From Sinonovacula constricta (Eukaryota > Mollusca > Bivalvia > Cardiida > Solecurtidae), in contig CM017564.1 of the NCBI GenBank assembly GCA_007844125.1, forward strand, positions 14,612,244 through 14,676,243: a DNA stretch of 64,000 nt, given 5' to 3'. Both the position numbers and the translations under genes were made by a program. Positions within the stretch are counted from its first letter, which is position 1. Every line of letters begins with the position of its first letter. The notes beneath the pieces are model-generated. The model did no database searches. It had not been told where the DNA came from and saw only the letters and a list, made by a program, of their open reading frames with translations. This document shows, piece by piece, positions 1 to 11,149 of this stretch.

Positions 1-164
1 GGTTTTCGTATACTTCAGCCATTTGTTCGGCAGTTATTTTTGATACTTAGAAATAAATGGATAAATAAAACGAGGAAACTGTTTTATTTCATGTATTTTG
101 CTTCAGTTCTTCACATTTAATAAAAATATAATGAAGGTAACGTAAAGCAATATAATTTTTGTGT

Positions 165-655
165 GAATACCTACTCAGGTACCGTATGTATATTTTGTGT
201 GATGGTATGATAAACCGCATTTAGAATACCTACTCAGGTACCGTATGTATATTTTGTGTGATGGTATGATAAACCGCATTTAGAATACCTACCCGGTTAT
301 CGTATGTTTATTTTGTGTGATGGTATGATAAACCGCATTTAGAATACCGACCCGGTTATCGTATGTTTATTTTGTGTGATGGTGTGATAAACCGCATTTA
401 AAATACCTACCCAATCGCCGTATGTATATTTTGTGTGATGGTATGATAACCGCATTTAGAATATCTACTCGGTTACCGTATGTATATTTTGTGTGATGAT
501 ATGATAAACCGCATTTAAAATACCTACTCGGTTACCGTATGTATTTTTTGTGTGATGGTATGATAAACCGCATTTAGAATACCTACTCGGTTACCGTATG
601 TATATTTTGTGTGATGGTATGATAAAGCGAATTTAGAATACCTACTCGTTTACCT
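165..655. repeat. 59-bp tandem repeat (minisatellite)
   Basis: About eight head-to-tail copies of a 59-bp unit. Each contains the blocks ACCGTATGTATATTTTGTG and GATGGTATGATAAACCGCAT. The period is exact: the block beginning ACCGTATG at 181 recurs at 240. Copies differ by substitutions, mainly in the CTACTCAGG / CTACCCGGTTAT segment. No open frame is conserved through it. Confidence 0.95.
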
Positions 656-1437
656 AAGTACATACCTTACTTACATTGATTGTTTACATAACTTCTTTAC
701 ACGGCTTCTTTACATTGCCTTTTTACATAGCTTCATTACATAGCGCCAGTGTCTTTGCATAGCTTCGCTACATTGTTTCTTTACACAGCTTCTTTATAGC
801 TTTTTTTATATAGCTTCTTTACTTAGCTTCTTTACTTAGCTTCTTTACATATCTTCTTTATATAGCTTCTGTACACAGCTTCTTTACATGGTTTCTTTAT
901 GTAGCTTCTTTACATATCTTTACATATATTCTCTGCACAGCTTCTTTGTATGACTTGTCTTCATTGCTTCAAAGTACAGCTTCTTTAACAGCTTCTATGC
1001 ATTGCTTCTCTACATAGCTTCTCTACATAGCTTCTCTACATAGCTTCTTACATAGCTTCTTTACATAGCTTCTCTACATAGCTTCTCTACATAGCTTCTC
1101 TACATAGCTCCTCTGCATAGCTCCTCTACATAGCTTCTATGCATAACTTTTCTACATAGCTCTTCTACATAGCTTCTTTACATAGCTTCTATGCAAAGCT
1201 TCTCTACATAGCTCCTCTACATAGCTTCTTTACATAGCTTCTATGCATAGCTTCTCTACATTGCTTCTCTACATAGCTTCTCTACATAGCTTCTTACATA
1301 GCTTCTTTACATAGCTTCTCTACATAGCTTCTCTACATAGCTTCTCTACATAGCTCCTCTACATAGCTCCTCTACATAGCTTCTATGCATAGCTTCTTAA
1401 CATAGCTTCTCTACATACGTTCTCTGCTAAGCTTCAT
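656..1437. repeat. 13-bp tandem repeat (CTTCTCTACATAG)n
   Basis: A degenerate array of the 13-mer CTTCTCTACATAG and variants (CTTCTTTACATAG, CTCCTCTACATAG, CTTCTATGCATAG). It starts directly after the 59-bp array. The left part (to about 950) is strongly diverged and the right part (about 1000-1400) is nearly regular, which suggests more recent expansion on the right. Confidence 0.92.
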
Positions 1438-1544
1438 TTCTGTTGTATGTATTTACAATACATAACCGCGTGTAAATGTTGACTTTTCAACTCAGCATTT
1501 ATTGACAGTTTATTCGTACGTCGATCGTGCGTCAATTAGACAAG

Positions 1545-1735
1545 GGGAGCCCGTGGTGTAGTGGTAGAGTTGCCGATTTGTAACTCCTTTGACTGCTTAG
1601 TCTCTCACAGTGGGGGCTTGAGTCCCGGTCGGGGTGAAGGACTTAATGTGAGAAGGTCTTCAAGCTGACTTGCGGTGCACCGGTGGTTCTACCCAGACAT
1701 TTGTCTGGGGTCTTCGTCCAACAAAAGGCTTGACG
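1545..1735 (+). mobile_element. tRNA-derived SINE-like copy
   Basis: The left part reads as a degenerate tRNA. There is an A-box-like TGGTGTAGTGGTAGAG, an anticodon-loop-like GATTTGTAACTCC (similar to tRNA-Thr with TGT, an inference) and a B-box-like GGGCTTGAGTCCCGG. A non-tRNA body follows, containing AGCTGACTTGCGGTGC and GGTTCTACCCAGACAT. The same body occurs on the minus strand near 10,815-10,946, which supports a dispersed SINE family. Ends are approximate and no target duplication was identified. Confidence 0.72.
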
Positions 1736-1739
1736 TGGC

Positions 1740-3835
1740 TATAATGATTGTAATTGCTCGCTGCGATGTATTTTTAAAAACGAAACAGTTGTGTACAATT
1801 ATAAATAGACATCGTACCATATCAACGCCGACCGTATATAGCATACTGATTTGGACAATTTCGAACGTTGGTTTATTCTAGCAAGCAGAGTTATAGGAGG
1901 GTTTAAAGAAATTTGACCATTCTTTCTTTTCATGAAAATATTTGGTGAAATTATTAACCAAATGTTTACAACAACTGGGCCCTACACAAATTGAATTGTA
2001 ATACAAATGTAACATTGAAAGGCAAGATGTCCAAATGTACTTTAGCTCGCCTTGATTTTTTATACCAATTATGTCTGTCTTTGTCGTTCTTTAGATAATG
2101 TACTTCATTTTTAAAACATAAATGAACTCCCTTTGATGCTTAGCATAAGTGCTTTTCTGTTTACTTCACATTACATTTACATTAACATTACCCTGGTACG
2201 ATACGGTTTATGTGCAGGCATTCTTAGACATAAGTTACAAAGATTATTGGCCCTAAAATAATGAGTAAACAATTATAGCTGGCAACACACAGTACCAGAT
2301 CGATTATTCCTTAAGACAACGCTTGGTCCTTCAACACGGACAAAGAAGTTTAATTAATTGTAAACTTTTCCGGCCACCGGTCTTGTTTAACAAACAGCAA
2401 AAGGTGACATTTAAATAAACCAATTAACCATAATTAAATTAAGGTAAAATTTTGAAATAAAATGCACCTGTCCACTGGCGTTTAATCACTTTGAAGCTAA
2501 AGGTTGGAATAAAAACAAGGTAACTTAAGTTGAGACAATTTTTCTTGCAAAGAAACTATTACTGTTCAGAGCGTGGGAATAGTAATAGAAAACAAAGACT
2601 TTGAGAAGTGTTGTGTGCTTCGAAGTGTTGTGGTTTTGTTTTAAAGGTACTGTCTACATTAAATGAAAATAATGATTTAAAACGTGCATACTTATTGCGA
2701 TTGTAAACAATATTGTAAACACGGTACTTTAAGAAATATTCCAATCTCTTGCATTAAATATTGTCTCAAATATGAAGCAGAAAGAAGCAAATGTTTACTT
2801 TAAATAAAATGTCCAATTAATTACGTTTAAAGACTCTCTTTATATGGGTTGAGTTTGGGGAAAAAAAGAACAATTTTACAGTTTAAAATGACTTAAAAGG
2901 ACACAGTTCAATATTACAAATTTAAATCTTAATGAACGATAAGTAAGACATATGTCTGTTCATAATTATTTTATCCGGTGTAAATTTATCCATGTTAAAA
3001 TTTACGTAAAAAGTATTTTGGCGTTTTCAGCAAAGCGCCAATGATATTCAAGTGTTGTTGTTGTTGTTGTTTTTAATTTCAAAGTTGTCTTCAATTTCCT
3101 TTTCTTGTGTGGATTCAAGCACAATATGCACGTAAAATGCATTATATTATCAGTCAGTCTGCCATATAGAGATTTTTTCGTTAACAAGAGAGAATGTAGA
3201 ACATAAGCAAGTTATGAATTTCGAAATATAAAGACATATCCGTATATACCTTAGATATTGAAACGAATTCTTGACTATGTCTAAAAGATGTCTGTTTTAA
3301 AACAGCAGAGTGCATATACATGTAGTTGTGAACATGGTTGTGACTGTTTAAAGATTTATCGTGGACATCATTGTGTTGTTTAAAACTTTGATAATTAGCC
3401 TTTTGTTAAAGTTTCTTTAGTGAAGGAAGTATTGTCATCTCGTGGAAAGTAACTTCTGATGTGAAACTTCCCGATATTAGCAAGGACAATATAGTTTGGA
3501 ACATCAAGATATATTCAGCATAATAAAGTATTCATTTCGGTTTAAATGTAATGGATCATTGTTAGATAAAAACTTTCAAATGCAAACTTCAAAGCAGATT
3601 TGTTAAGGTCGCCGAAAATCGACTTGTTTGAATAGAATTATTAATGAAGACATTTTGACGTTTGCACTTGTCAATTACATATAAGAAACAACAGATTAGT
3701 TTATCCAGCACCGCTGATATTATGCAGATTATGAAAATACAGCGCATTTAAACTACAATACAGTAGAATAATTTTAAATACTATCTTTATTCTTGTGTAA
3801 AAGGTTCCCGAGGTTATGCAGTAGAATGGCTATAG
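1740..3835. other. AT-rich unique sequence, no gene seen
   Basis: About 2.1 kb with only short chance frames on both strands and no recognisable domain or strong splice-flanked exon. It contains a short (TTG)n run near 3055-3072. No repeat shared with the rest of the window was noticed. Confidence 0.6.
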
Positions 3836-5461
3836 CAAAAAGGAATTAATTACTCTGGTGATAACTGGTCCGGATTTGAAGTGGGAAAATGACTAAATTG
3901 GTGAGAGTTTTTTTTTTATTCCGGTGTTAAACTGTTCCCGATTTGAAGCGGAAAAATGACTAAAATTGGTGAGAGTCTTCTTTCCGTTGTTAAACTGGTC
4001 CCGATTTGAAGCGGGAAAATTACTAAAATTGTAAGAGATTTTTATTCCGGTGTTAAACTGGTTCCGATTTGAAGCGGGAAAATGACTGAAATTGTGAGAG
4101 CTTTTTATTCCGGTGTTAAACTGGTCCCGATTTGAAGCGGGAAAATTACTTAAATTGTTAGAGCTTTTTATTCCGGTGTTAAACTGGTCCCGATTTGAAG
4201 CGGGAAAATTACTAAAATTGTAAGAGATTTTAATTCCGATGTTAAACTGGTCCCGATTTGAAGCGGGAAAATGACTAAACTTGTGGAAGCTTTTTATTCC
4301 GGTGTTAAACTGGTCTCGATTTGAAGCGGGAAAATGACTATACTTGTGAGAGCTTTTTATTCCGGTGTTAAACTGGTCCCGATTTGAAGCGGGAAAATTA
4401 CTTAAATTGTTAGAGCTTTTTATTCCGGTGTTAATCTGGTCCCGATTTGAAGCGGGAAAATTATTTAAATTGTTAGAGCTTTTTATTCCGGTGTTAAACT
4501 GGTCCCGATTTGAAGCGGGAAAATGACTTAAATTGTTAGAGCTTTTTATTCCGGTGTTAAACTGGTCCCGATTTGAAGCGGGAAAATTATTTAATTTGTG
4601 AGAGCTTTTTATTCCGGTGTTAAACTGGTCCCGATTTGAAGCGGGAAAATTACTTAAATTGTTAGAGCTTTTTATTCCGGTGTTAAACTGGTCTCGATTT
4701 GAAGCGGGAAAATGACTATACTTGTGAGAGCTTTTTATTCCACTGTTAAACTGGTCCCGATTAGTAGCGGGAAAATTACTAAAATTGTAAGAGCTTTTTA
4801 TTCCGGTGTTAAACTGGTTCCGATTTCAAGCGGAAAAATGACTAAATTGGTGACACCTTTTATTCCGGTGTTAAACTGGTCCTGATTTGAAGAGGGAAAA
4901 TGACTTAAATTGTAAGATATGTTTTATTCTGCTGTTAAACTGGTCCCGATTTCAAGCGGGAAAATGACTAAATTGGTGAGAGCTTTTTATTCCGGTGTTA
5001 AACTGGTCCCGATTTGGAGCGTGAAAATGACTAAATTGGTGAGCGCTTTTTTTTTCAGGTGTTAAACTGGTCCCGATTTGAAGCGGGAAAATTACTAAAA
5101 TTGTAAGAGATTTTAATTCCGATGTTAAACTGGTCCCGATTTGAAGCGGGAAAATGACTAAACTTGTGGAAGCTTTTTATTCCGGTGTTAAACTGGTCTC
5201 GATTTGAAGCGGGAAAATGACTATACTTGTGAGAGCTTTTTATTCCGGTGTTAAACTGGTCCCGATTTGAAGCGGGAAAATTACTTAAATTGTTAGAGCT
5301 TTTTATTCCGGTGTTAATCTGGTCCCGATTTGAAGCGGGAAAATTATTTAAATTGTTAGAGCTTTTTATTCCGGTGTTAAACTGGTCCCGATTTGAAGCG
5401 GGAAAATTACTTAAATTGTTAGAGCTTTTTATTCCGGTGTTAAACTGGTCCCGATTTGAAG
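3836..5461. repeat. 63-bp tandem repeat array, truncated by gap
   Basis: About 26 copies of a 63-bp unit with the blocks CTGGTCCCGATTTGAAGCGG and GAGCTTTTTATTCCGGTG. Units before about 4000 and near 4740-5060 are more diverged. A group of variant units beginning near 4212 (with AATTCCGATG, then CTAAACTTGTGG, then CTATACTTGTG) recurs about 883 bp later near 5095. This indicates a higher-order unit of about 14 monomers. The array runs into the N gap, so its true length is unknown. Open frames across it are by-products of the repeat. Confidence 0.95.
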
Positions 5462-5561
5462 NNNNNNNNNNNNNNNNNNNNNNNNNNNNNNNNNNNNNNN
5501 NNNNNNNNNNNNNNNNNNNNNNNNNNNNNNNNNNNNNNNNNNNNNNNNNNNNNNNNNNNNN
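5462..5561. other. assembly gap (100 N)
   Basis: Exactly 100 N, a length commonly used as a placeholder for gaps of unknown size. It falls at the end of the 63-bp array and about 20 bp past the last codon of lectin copy A. Sequence downstream of that gene is therefore missing. Confidence 0.99.
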
Positions 5562-5580
5562 GTCATTTTCAAATATCCAG

Positions 5581-5750
5581 TTATTGATAAAATTGCTGGT
5601 TTAATAAAAAAAACTGTCTTAATCTATGTAAGCATGAACATTGTCTATCCATATAAACCTTGGTGGTCCCCACGCAACCGCAGTCCCACTCCTCTCCATT
5701 GTAGTACATCGAGGGTATGGCTGCGGCGTTTATTGGCACACCGTCTCGGT
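5581..5750 (-). pseudogene. lectin A exon 3: CTLD end, altered C-terminus
   Basis: It follows acceptor ATGCAG and starts within Asp of DRDGVPINA. It continues to EEWDCGCV and VYMDRQCSCLHR, then a non-homologous tail to TAA at 5581-5583. Copies B and C have a longer C-x-C segment (SCICENEPR, SCVCEKEPR), so this copy has lost part of the terminal disulfide region. It ends close to the assembly gap. Confidence 0.75.
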
Positions 5751-5935
5751 CTGCATGAAATAAAATTAAAGCGCTAAAAGTGTTGTTTGGGCTTTGAACT
5801 CGCATATGTTCACAATGTTGGCCATAATCAAGACATCTAATAATGAAGGGGGAAGCGCTGATTGAAGTAAATATAGACGTTGAAACAGACGGAAAACGTT
5901 TTATGTTTCACTAGCTGAAGTCTAAACTAAATCCT

Positions 5936-6183
5936 TACTACTACTATTACTACTACTACTACTACTAACTACTACTACGACGACGACTACGACGAGAAGA
6001 CGACGACGACGACGAGACGACATACGACGACACGAGACGACGGACGCTACGACTACTAGAGTGGGAGGATGAGGAGTAGAGGAGTAGGAGGAGTGGAGGA
6101 GGAGGATGTTGGAGATTATTATTACTAGTATTAATAGTATTATTATATTATTATATATTATTATTATATTATTATTATTATAA
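5936..6183. repeat. serial trinucleotide repeats
   Basis: Adjacent runs of ACT-type, ACG-type, GGA-type and ATT-type triplets with irregular interruptions, lying in intron 2 of lectin copy A. Low complexity with no coding evidence. Confidence 0.9.
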
Positions 6184-6638
6184 ACTTTACTTCAGATACT
6201 TTTATTATTATACACAATTAGCTAAGTGGTGGTATGTCCTAAAAAGGCCAACTATACTACATTGGCAGATTCACACCAATAAAACCTTGCTTGTAAAGTA
6301 ACATGGCAACTTTCAACAAATATAGGACAAATTTAAACAGGTTTTAGAAAGGTCAATCAAGTTTACCGTTCGCAGTGAATTCGCATCAATTCCTGTCGGG
6401 TTTGTTTGTCACGTAATCATATGGCTCATCATGTGACACCATATAGTAGTAGGTAGATCACATCGTAGTTTTGAATTGATGCAATGGCAGAGCTCTTGCA
6501 AACTGGTTGTGACAGAGATCTCCCCAAGATCCAAATTAAATGCAAGGGAGATTGACCCTTGTACCCATTACTTACCCAGAAGGGAGATAACTCATGTAAG
6601 TTGAATAATGTCCCCTAATATCCAAAAAGAGCGAATAC

Positions 6639-6893
6639 CTGTGTAGACGCCTTCAACGGAGATAACGTTGACCGTCAGCCAGGGATACCAGCCATCGGCC
6701 ACAGTTGTTCTGTCGCAGCCGAAGTAGAAAGCGGTAGAGAGTACACCAAGGTCAGTGGTGTTGTAGAACTTGGCCAGGTAGCCGTTCTCTCCGATACAGT
6801 AGTCATCACAGCCAAACCAGCTCAACAGCACATTAGGGTAAAGAAAACATCTGCCAGCAACGGAGTGCCACCCATCCCCGCAGCCAAAGTATC
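6639..6893 (-). pseudogene. lectin A exon 2: CTLD first part
   Basis: This 255-bp exon has acceptor CCTGCAG and donor ACAG|GTATT. Its frame is open throughout: FGCGDGWHSVAGRCF, then GCDDYCIGENGYLAKFY, ending WLTVNVISVEGVYT. The C..GW and WLTVN...GVY pattern matches the start and the WND region of CTLDs. Length and phases equal those of copies B and C. Confidence 0.82.
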
Positions 6894-6927
6894 CTGCAGG
6901 AAATTTTGAATTCGGGTTATATCAAAC

Positions 6928-6931
<4 letters not shown>

Positions 6932-6973
<42 letters not shown>
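6932..6973. repeat. (GA)21 microsatellite
   Basis: Uninterrupted GA dinucleotide run in the 143-bp intron 1 of lectin copy A. On the gene strand it reads as CT and lies upstream of the exon 2 acceptor, where it may extend the pyrimidine tract. Confidence 0.95.
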
Positions 6974-6976
<3 letters not shown>

Positions 6977-7036
6977 GTTTCGCTAATTATGGCAATAAGA
7001 AATGTTGTTTGCAGATACAACTGATTTTATACTTAC

Positions 7037-7333
7037 TCGTGACAGGAGCGGCATATTTCACACCGCAGTCGGCGGGAAACTGGCTTTCGTCTTCCAGGAT
7101 CTCGGCATTCAAGAAGCATTGCCTTGTGAATTCCTCGTACATCAGAGAGGTGTAGTGCTCGTGCTGCATGCACGATTTGACGCACTGCATGTCGGTGACC
7201 ATTTCCCACTTGCCAATCGGGTCGTAAATGAAGTGGCAGTTGTTCGTAGTTCGTAGTGAATTCGTAAACCCATGTTTCTTCTAAGGCGAGGCCCAACCCA
7301 GTTAGGTTTTACGATGAAAATGAGTTTAAACAT
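7037..7333 (-). pseudogene. lectin A exon 1: signal + PAN-like domain
   Basis: It starts at an ATG encoding MFKLIFIVK, then shifts frame into LTGLGLALEETWVYEF, then after the duplicated TACGAAC shifts into NNCHFIYDP and the PAN-like core up to DCGVKYAAPVT. It ends at donor A|GTAAGT (phase 1). The three segments lie in three different frames, so no intact product can come from this sequence as written. Confidence 0.78.
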
Positions 7334-7339
7334 CGCTAG

Positions 7340-9585
7340 GATATGTATCTCTTTAAATATTTGGTTATCTAAAAAGCAAACAAAAACTGTTATTAGAGAA
7401 TGCTGCGCAATTTTAATGCAATACTTCATAACATAACTGGGCTTAACATATATACAAGCAAATGATACCAGTAGTTCTTTATTAAATGGTTAGATATATA
7501 GAATCCTGTATACAGTATTCTGAATGTATTTATTTTTATTTATATTAAATTAAGTAATGCGCATTTCAATTTTCTGTACCTTCAACGTATTTTATTTGTG
7601 GTTTAATTGTGTTTAATTCCTATGATTAAAAGCGACATATACAGATTGGTACTTTAATCTTTGTATCACAATTTATCATATCAGATTATACATTCGAAAA
7701 TAAGAGGAATACCTCACCCACAACCATGTGTTTATTCTAAATGTTTGACATTTTAACAAGAAAAGTGCCGACCGATATAATACCATAACGTGTGCCATGT
7801 TTGTAATTGCTGATACCTGCAACGCCAAAAGACGTCCCCTACTTCACCAAAGAAAACAACACTTGTCTAATAAATAAATGGTTCAATGGCAATCTTCTGT
7901 TCAAACAAATGTTGTTTTCATAATACAAGACCGGATCAATTTATTAGTTTTATTATAACAGTTCCCATTGAAGCGCAGGTTGGAAATAAGATCTCCCCAA
8001 TACCGTATTGCAGAAAAAAGTCAATATAAGAGAAAATTTATATTGTACTCCCAAAAGTTCTTTCGATGTGTACAATTTTGACTTCACTCACAACTAAGCA
8101 TTTATTACACCAAACAATGTGATTATTTTTTAAAATGTTCACCCGATACAACTAATGTTATCCTATTCAATAAGAACAAGGTTTAACTGGGTTTGCTTGC
8201 TCAACAGTTAACCTGGAAGTACCATCCTACCATATGGTATTGGGGTTTTCCTGTTCAACAGATTCTTGTATTGACCAATGAGATAACGCGTGTACTGTGT
8301 ATGCGTAAAAAATGTGACCCGGTATGTGCGGATTGAAGCAGCAGCCATTTGCTATTAAACTAACTTACTACACGTGAAAAGATTGGATTTAATCGTAGTT
8401 CATGGAAAGCGTGCAACAACTCACTATGTGAGGAGATCCTTTTTACTCAATAACTTAAACCCATGCCATGTAATATATTGGTAGTACAATGTAATGTCTA
8501 GAACAGGTTAACTATGATTAACAAAATACTTATTCAACAGTTTAACCTCGATGCAATTGGGTGAAATGGTAATAAACAAGGTATTTGACTGATATATTTA
8601 TCAGACAACCACACACGGGGCTCGCTTGTACAATTATTTCATCAATATTTCTACCTGGTGTGTTATCTGTACAATGAGCAAAGATAATGTTGAGCAAACA
8701 TGATTCAATAATTGAAGTTCATTTAGAACTTTGTTGCATACAAACTGGTAAACTGGTAAACTTTTCTTTCTTCATCTGTTTTTTTTTTTTTTTTTTTTGA
8801 AATTTCCACAACCAATTTGTCATTAAATATTAAAACAATGTTAACATAGACATACCGAGTATACAAACAACATTTACGACAGTTTGGCGTACCCTATTTA
8901 CTATAAAATTAGTCGATATCTGCAAATATGTACAAGACATAAATGTGACAATGATAATACTGCATTAAAATGTTATGTAAGTATCAGACATTATTTAAAT
9001 TAACATCCAAAACCTGTTTCATTGCTTTTGGACGCATTTATATAAAGGAGGTTTAACAAGCAAATGTTTAAAAAATAAGAAAGTTATTCAGCGTCTATAT
9101 TACATTAGGTGTTGTTAAATAAATACAAATGTAAACGTTTTCTACCCTATTTGAAAATGCCAAATTCTGAAATAAGTAAAGAATTTCTTTCGTCAAGAAC
9201 TTTCCACTTTAAAAGTAATCTGATGGGCAGTGTTGTGAAAAACAAAAACAAACAAAAAATTATGAAATGGCCGACACTTTCAGCCAAACGGCCGGAATGA
9301 CGTGATTATAGGGAAAGTATCGCAAATAAATCTCTAAATATAACTTTTACCGTCAACTTGTTGGTTGTCAAGTTTTTAAGAAACCAATTATAATGTAACA
9401 ATCTACCCCAGACGATTATGGTCAATATTGAAACGTAATTAAATTTTTCTGATTTTTCTCCCAATGTTGCCATAGTTAGTAATCTCAAAATATTCCGTCT
9501 ATGGCGTCGAATTATAAAATAATTGTGGTCGTCCGTAGGTTTTTTGACTGAAAAATATACCACGGTTGGGAGTTGAGATGTGCAA
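7340..9585. other. AT-rich sequence upstream of lectin A, no gene seen
   Basis: No convincing exon, repeat or RNA gene was seen in about 2.2 kb. A T18 run lies at about 8779-8798. If lectin A has a promoter it should lie in the first few hundred bases here, but no clear TATA/initiator pair was recognised. Confidence 0.55.
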
Positions 9586-9589
9586 AAGT

Positions 9590-9735
9590 TAAAAATGAAG
9601 GATGTATAGGAAAATAAGAAAATGTCCTTTTAGATTTACCACAGATATTTAAATCTGGACTACCACTACACAAAGGTAGAATTGACAAAAACACAGCGAC
9701 GAGACATAAAACACAGAAAGGAAAACAACATAAAT
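9590..9735 (-). repeat. composite dispersed repeat, diverged tail fragment
   Basis: On the minus strand it carries diverged matches to the tail shared by copies near 27,400 and 34,100: the stretch around GTTTTATGTCTCG and the block ATATCTGTGG / GGACATTTTCTTATTT. The core is missing or unrecognisable. Confidence 0.6.
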
Positions 9736-10188
9736 GTAGGCCTAGGTGGTTTAATTTCAATCATTTAAACAACAAACCCTTATATATTTGTTCACAACGT
9801 ACGGGCGACCAAAAGTTATTTCCATTCTGACACGACCACTCGATTTGTGTCTATACCTTTTACCCTGCGCATAGGAACATAGCCCTGTACAGTAGCCGAA
9901 GTTTGGTTTAATTTCAATCATTTTAACGAGAAATCCACAATTGAAAGTAACAGTTTCAGGGGATTTCACGAATCAAAACAAACTGGAAAACAGAAAGAAA
10001 ACAGCGAAAAAAAGGAAAACATTTACTATGATGCAAACTAAACAAATGTTATAACATGTTTGTTTATGCAAGTTATAGCTAAAATAAGAATATGGGGCTG
10101 TTATAACAGCAAGACCATACTATATAAATAATTTTGGTGTTCTGGGGCGTCCATCGTCAGTTTTCAGTTAGCTCGAAAGTAAGCGGTG

Positions 10189-10400
10189 AGGTAGTTTTCT
10201 TACTTTAAAAATAACTGTGCAACGTGGCTCGGATAGGAAATACATAATTGTAATGATTCACAGGAAGTTATGTTTCACTTTTCACACAGGTGCAGGACAT
10301 CAATAAAAAGCATTTCCTGAGGTGTTTTAAGGTAACAATAATTTAAATGGTCGTTTGAGGGGAAAACAGTCGGATACCACCATTAAACGTTAATAGTAGC
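10189..10400 (+). repeat. dispersed segment, copy 1 of about 3
   Basis: It shares the ordered blocks TTTTCTTA.TTTAAAA, CAACGTGGCTCGGATAGG and CACCATTAAACGTTAA with a segment near 15,909-16,116, and the first block with 13,966-14,010. No frame is conserved. It may be an old duplicated non-coding segment or an untranslated exon family. Confidence 0.45.
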
Positions 10401-10811
10401 AATATACAGACTCTCTCCTACTTCTCAGATAGGATAGATTTACACATGATGAAATAAACATGCACATACTGATTTAGAATACTAAAGATGTATATTTTCG
10501 TACAGACGTTCATCTCAGTAAAAAGGTTGTACGTATTTGACATTTGCTTTTCAATTAATAAATGACATTACTCCATGAATTTTAATGACAATATGTGTGT
10601 TTAAGATAAATTTAATGTGTCCTTTGCAAAACTGGACATGCGCGTATTTATTCTATTTGTAATGCTAACGTATTTTTAGCTTCACTAAGCGTGTATTTTA
10701 ATTTATTGTATTAAATGGGAAATGGGAAACGTAATTACGTACCTACGTATTTGTTCTCATCGAAGCGACCAATTATGATCATTACTGCAATGTCCAGCTA
10801 TTTGATTGAGG

Positions 10812-10948
10812 AAGGCTCAATACCAATGTCTGGGTAGAACTACTAGCGCACTGCAAGTCAGCTGGAAGACATTCCCACGCGGTGAGAGGCTAGGCTGTCA
10901 GAGGAGTTACAAATCAGCGACTCTACCACCACGCTACGGGCGCCCAGT
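10812..10948 (-). mobile_element. tRNA-derived SINE-like copy, B-box region deleted
   Basis: The reverse complement starts GGGCGCCCGTAGCGTGGTGG and continues ATTTGTAACTCC and AGCTGACTTGCAGTGC to GTTCTACCCAGACATTGG, matching the copy at 1545-1735. About 35 bp that in the first copy contains the B-box-like GGGCTTGAGTCCC is absent. The copy is therefore presumably unable to recruit TFIIIC (inference). Confidence 0.7.
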
Positions 10949-11068
10949 ATATGTACCTACACATATTTAGGTAGAATAAAGTAGCTGAGACGAAGTACAT
11001 ATACTTTCTACAATGGTGCGTTTTTAAAATAATGTTATGTAGCCGGGTGATAAGGAGAGAATGTTTCA

Positions 11069-11143
11069 GCGGTACAATTAGCTCAGTCGGAAGAGCATTC
11101 ACCCTGTTAGCGAAGGGTGCCGTGTTCGAGTCCCGGAATGGCT
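11069..11143 (+). other. tRNA-like sequence / SINE head (tRNA-Asn-like)
   Basis: It contains an A-box-like TTAGCTCAGTCGGAAGAGC, a possible anticodon arm CACCCTGTTAGCGAAGGGTG with GTT in the loop, and a B-box GTGTTCGAGTCCCGG. The anticodon loop has 8 rather than 7 unpaired bases when the stem is drawn, and the ends (AGCGGTA versus TGGCTGG) do not form a clean acceptor stem. I therefore read it as a tRNA pseudogene or SINE head rather than a functional tRNA. Confidence 0.55.
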
Positions 11144-11149
11144 GGACAT

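Larger units (their letters stand above)
5581..7333 (-). pseudogene. PAN-CTLD lectin-like gene, copy A (frameshifted)
   Basis: A three-exon minus-strand gene encoding a predicted secreted lectin-like protein. Exon 1 (7333-7037) has a short signal-like start and a PAN/Apple-like domain containing DMQCVKSCMQH and TRQCFLNAE. Exon 2 (6893-6639) and exon 3 (5750-5581) form a C-type-lectin-like domain. Introns are 143 and 888 bp with GT-AG ends, and all junctions are phase 1 as in copies B and C. Exon 1 needs two frame changes to read through: one extra base after about nine codons, and a 7-bp tandem duplication (TACGAAC twice) at about 7242-7256. Compared with copy C, the net 11-bp length difference is fully explained by 1 + 7 + one codon. 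It also lacks one PAN cysteine (HEHY where C has HDNC), and its C-terminus is shortened after VYMDRQCSC. Probably a pseudogene. Assembly indels are the alternative. Confidence 0.78.

Noticed and set aside
5248..5604. 118-codon frame with repeated LNWSRFEAGKLLKLLELF
   Set aside because: It runs through the 63-bp repeat (63 is divisible by 3) and across the N gap. No start context or domain.
7002..7429. Other frames over lectin A exon 1 on both strands
   Set aside because: Shadows of the exon, apart from the minus-frame pieces used to describe the frameshifts.
11069..11143. Functional tRNA gene
   Set aside because: Eight-base anticodon loop and no clean acceptor stem, so it was kept only as a tRNA-like element.
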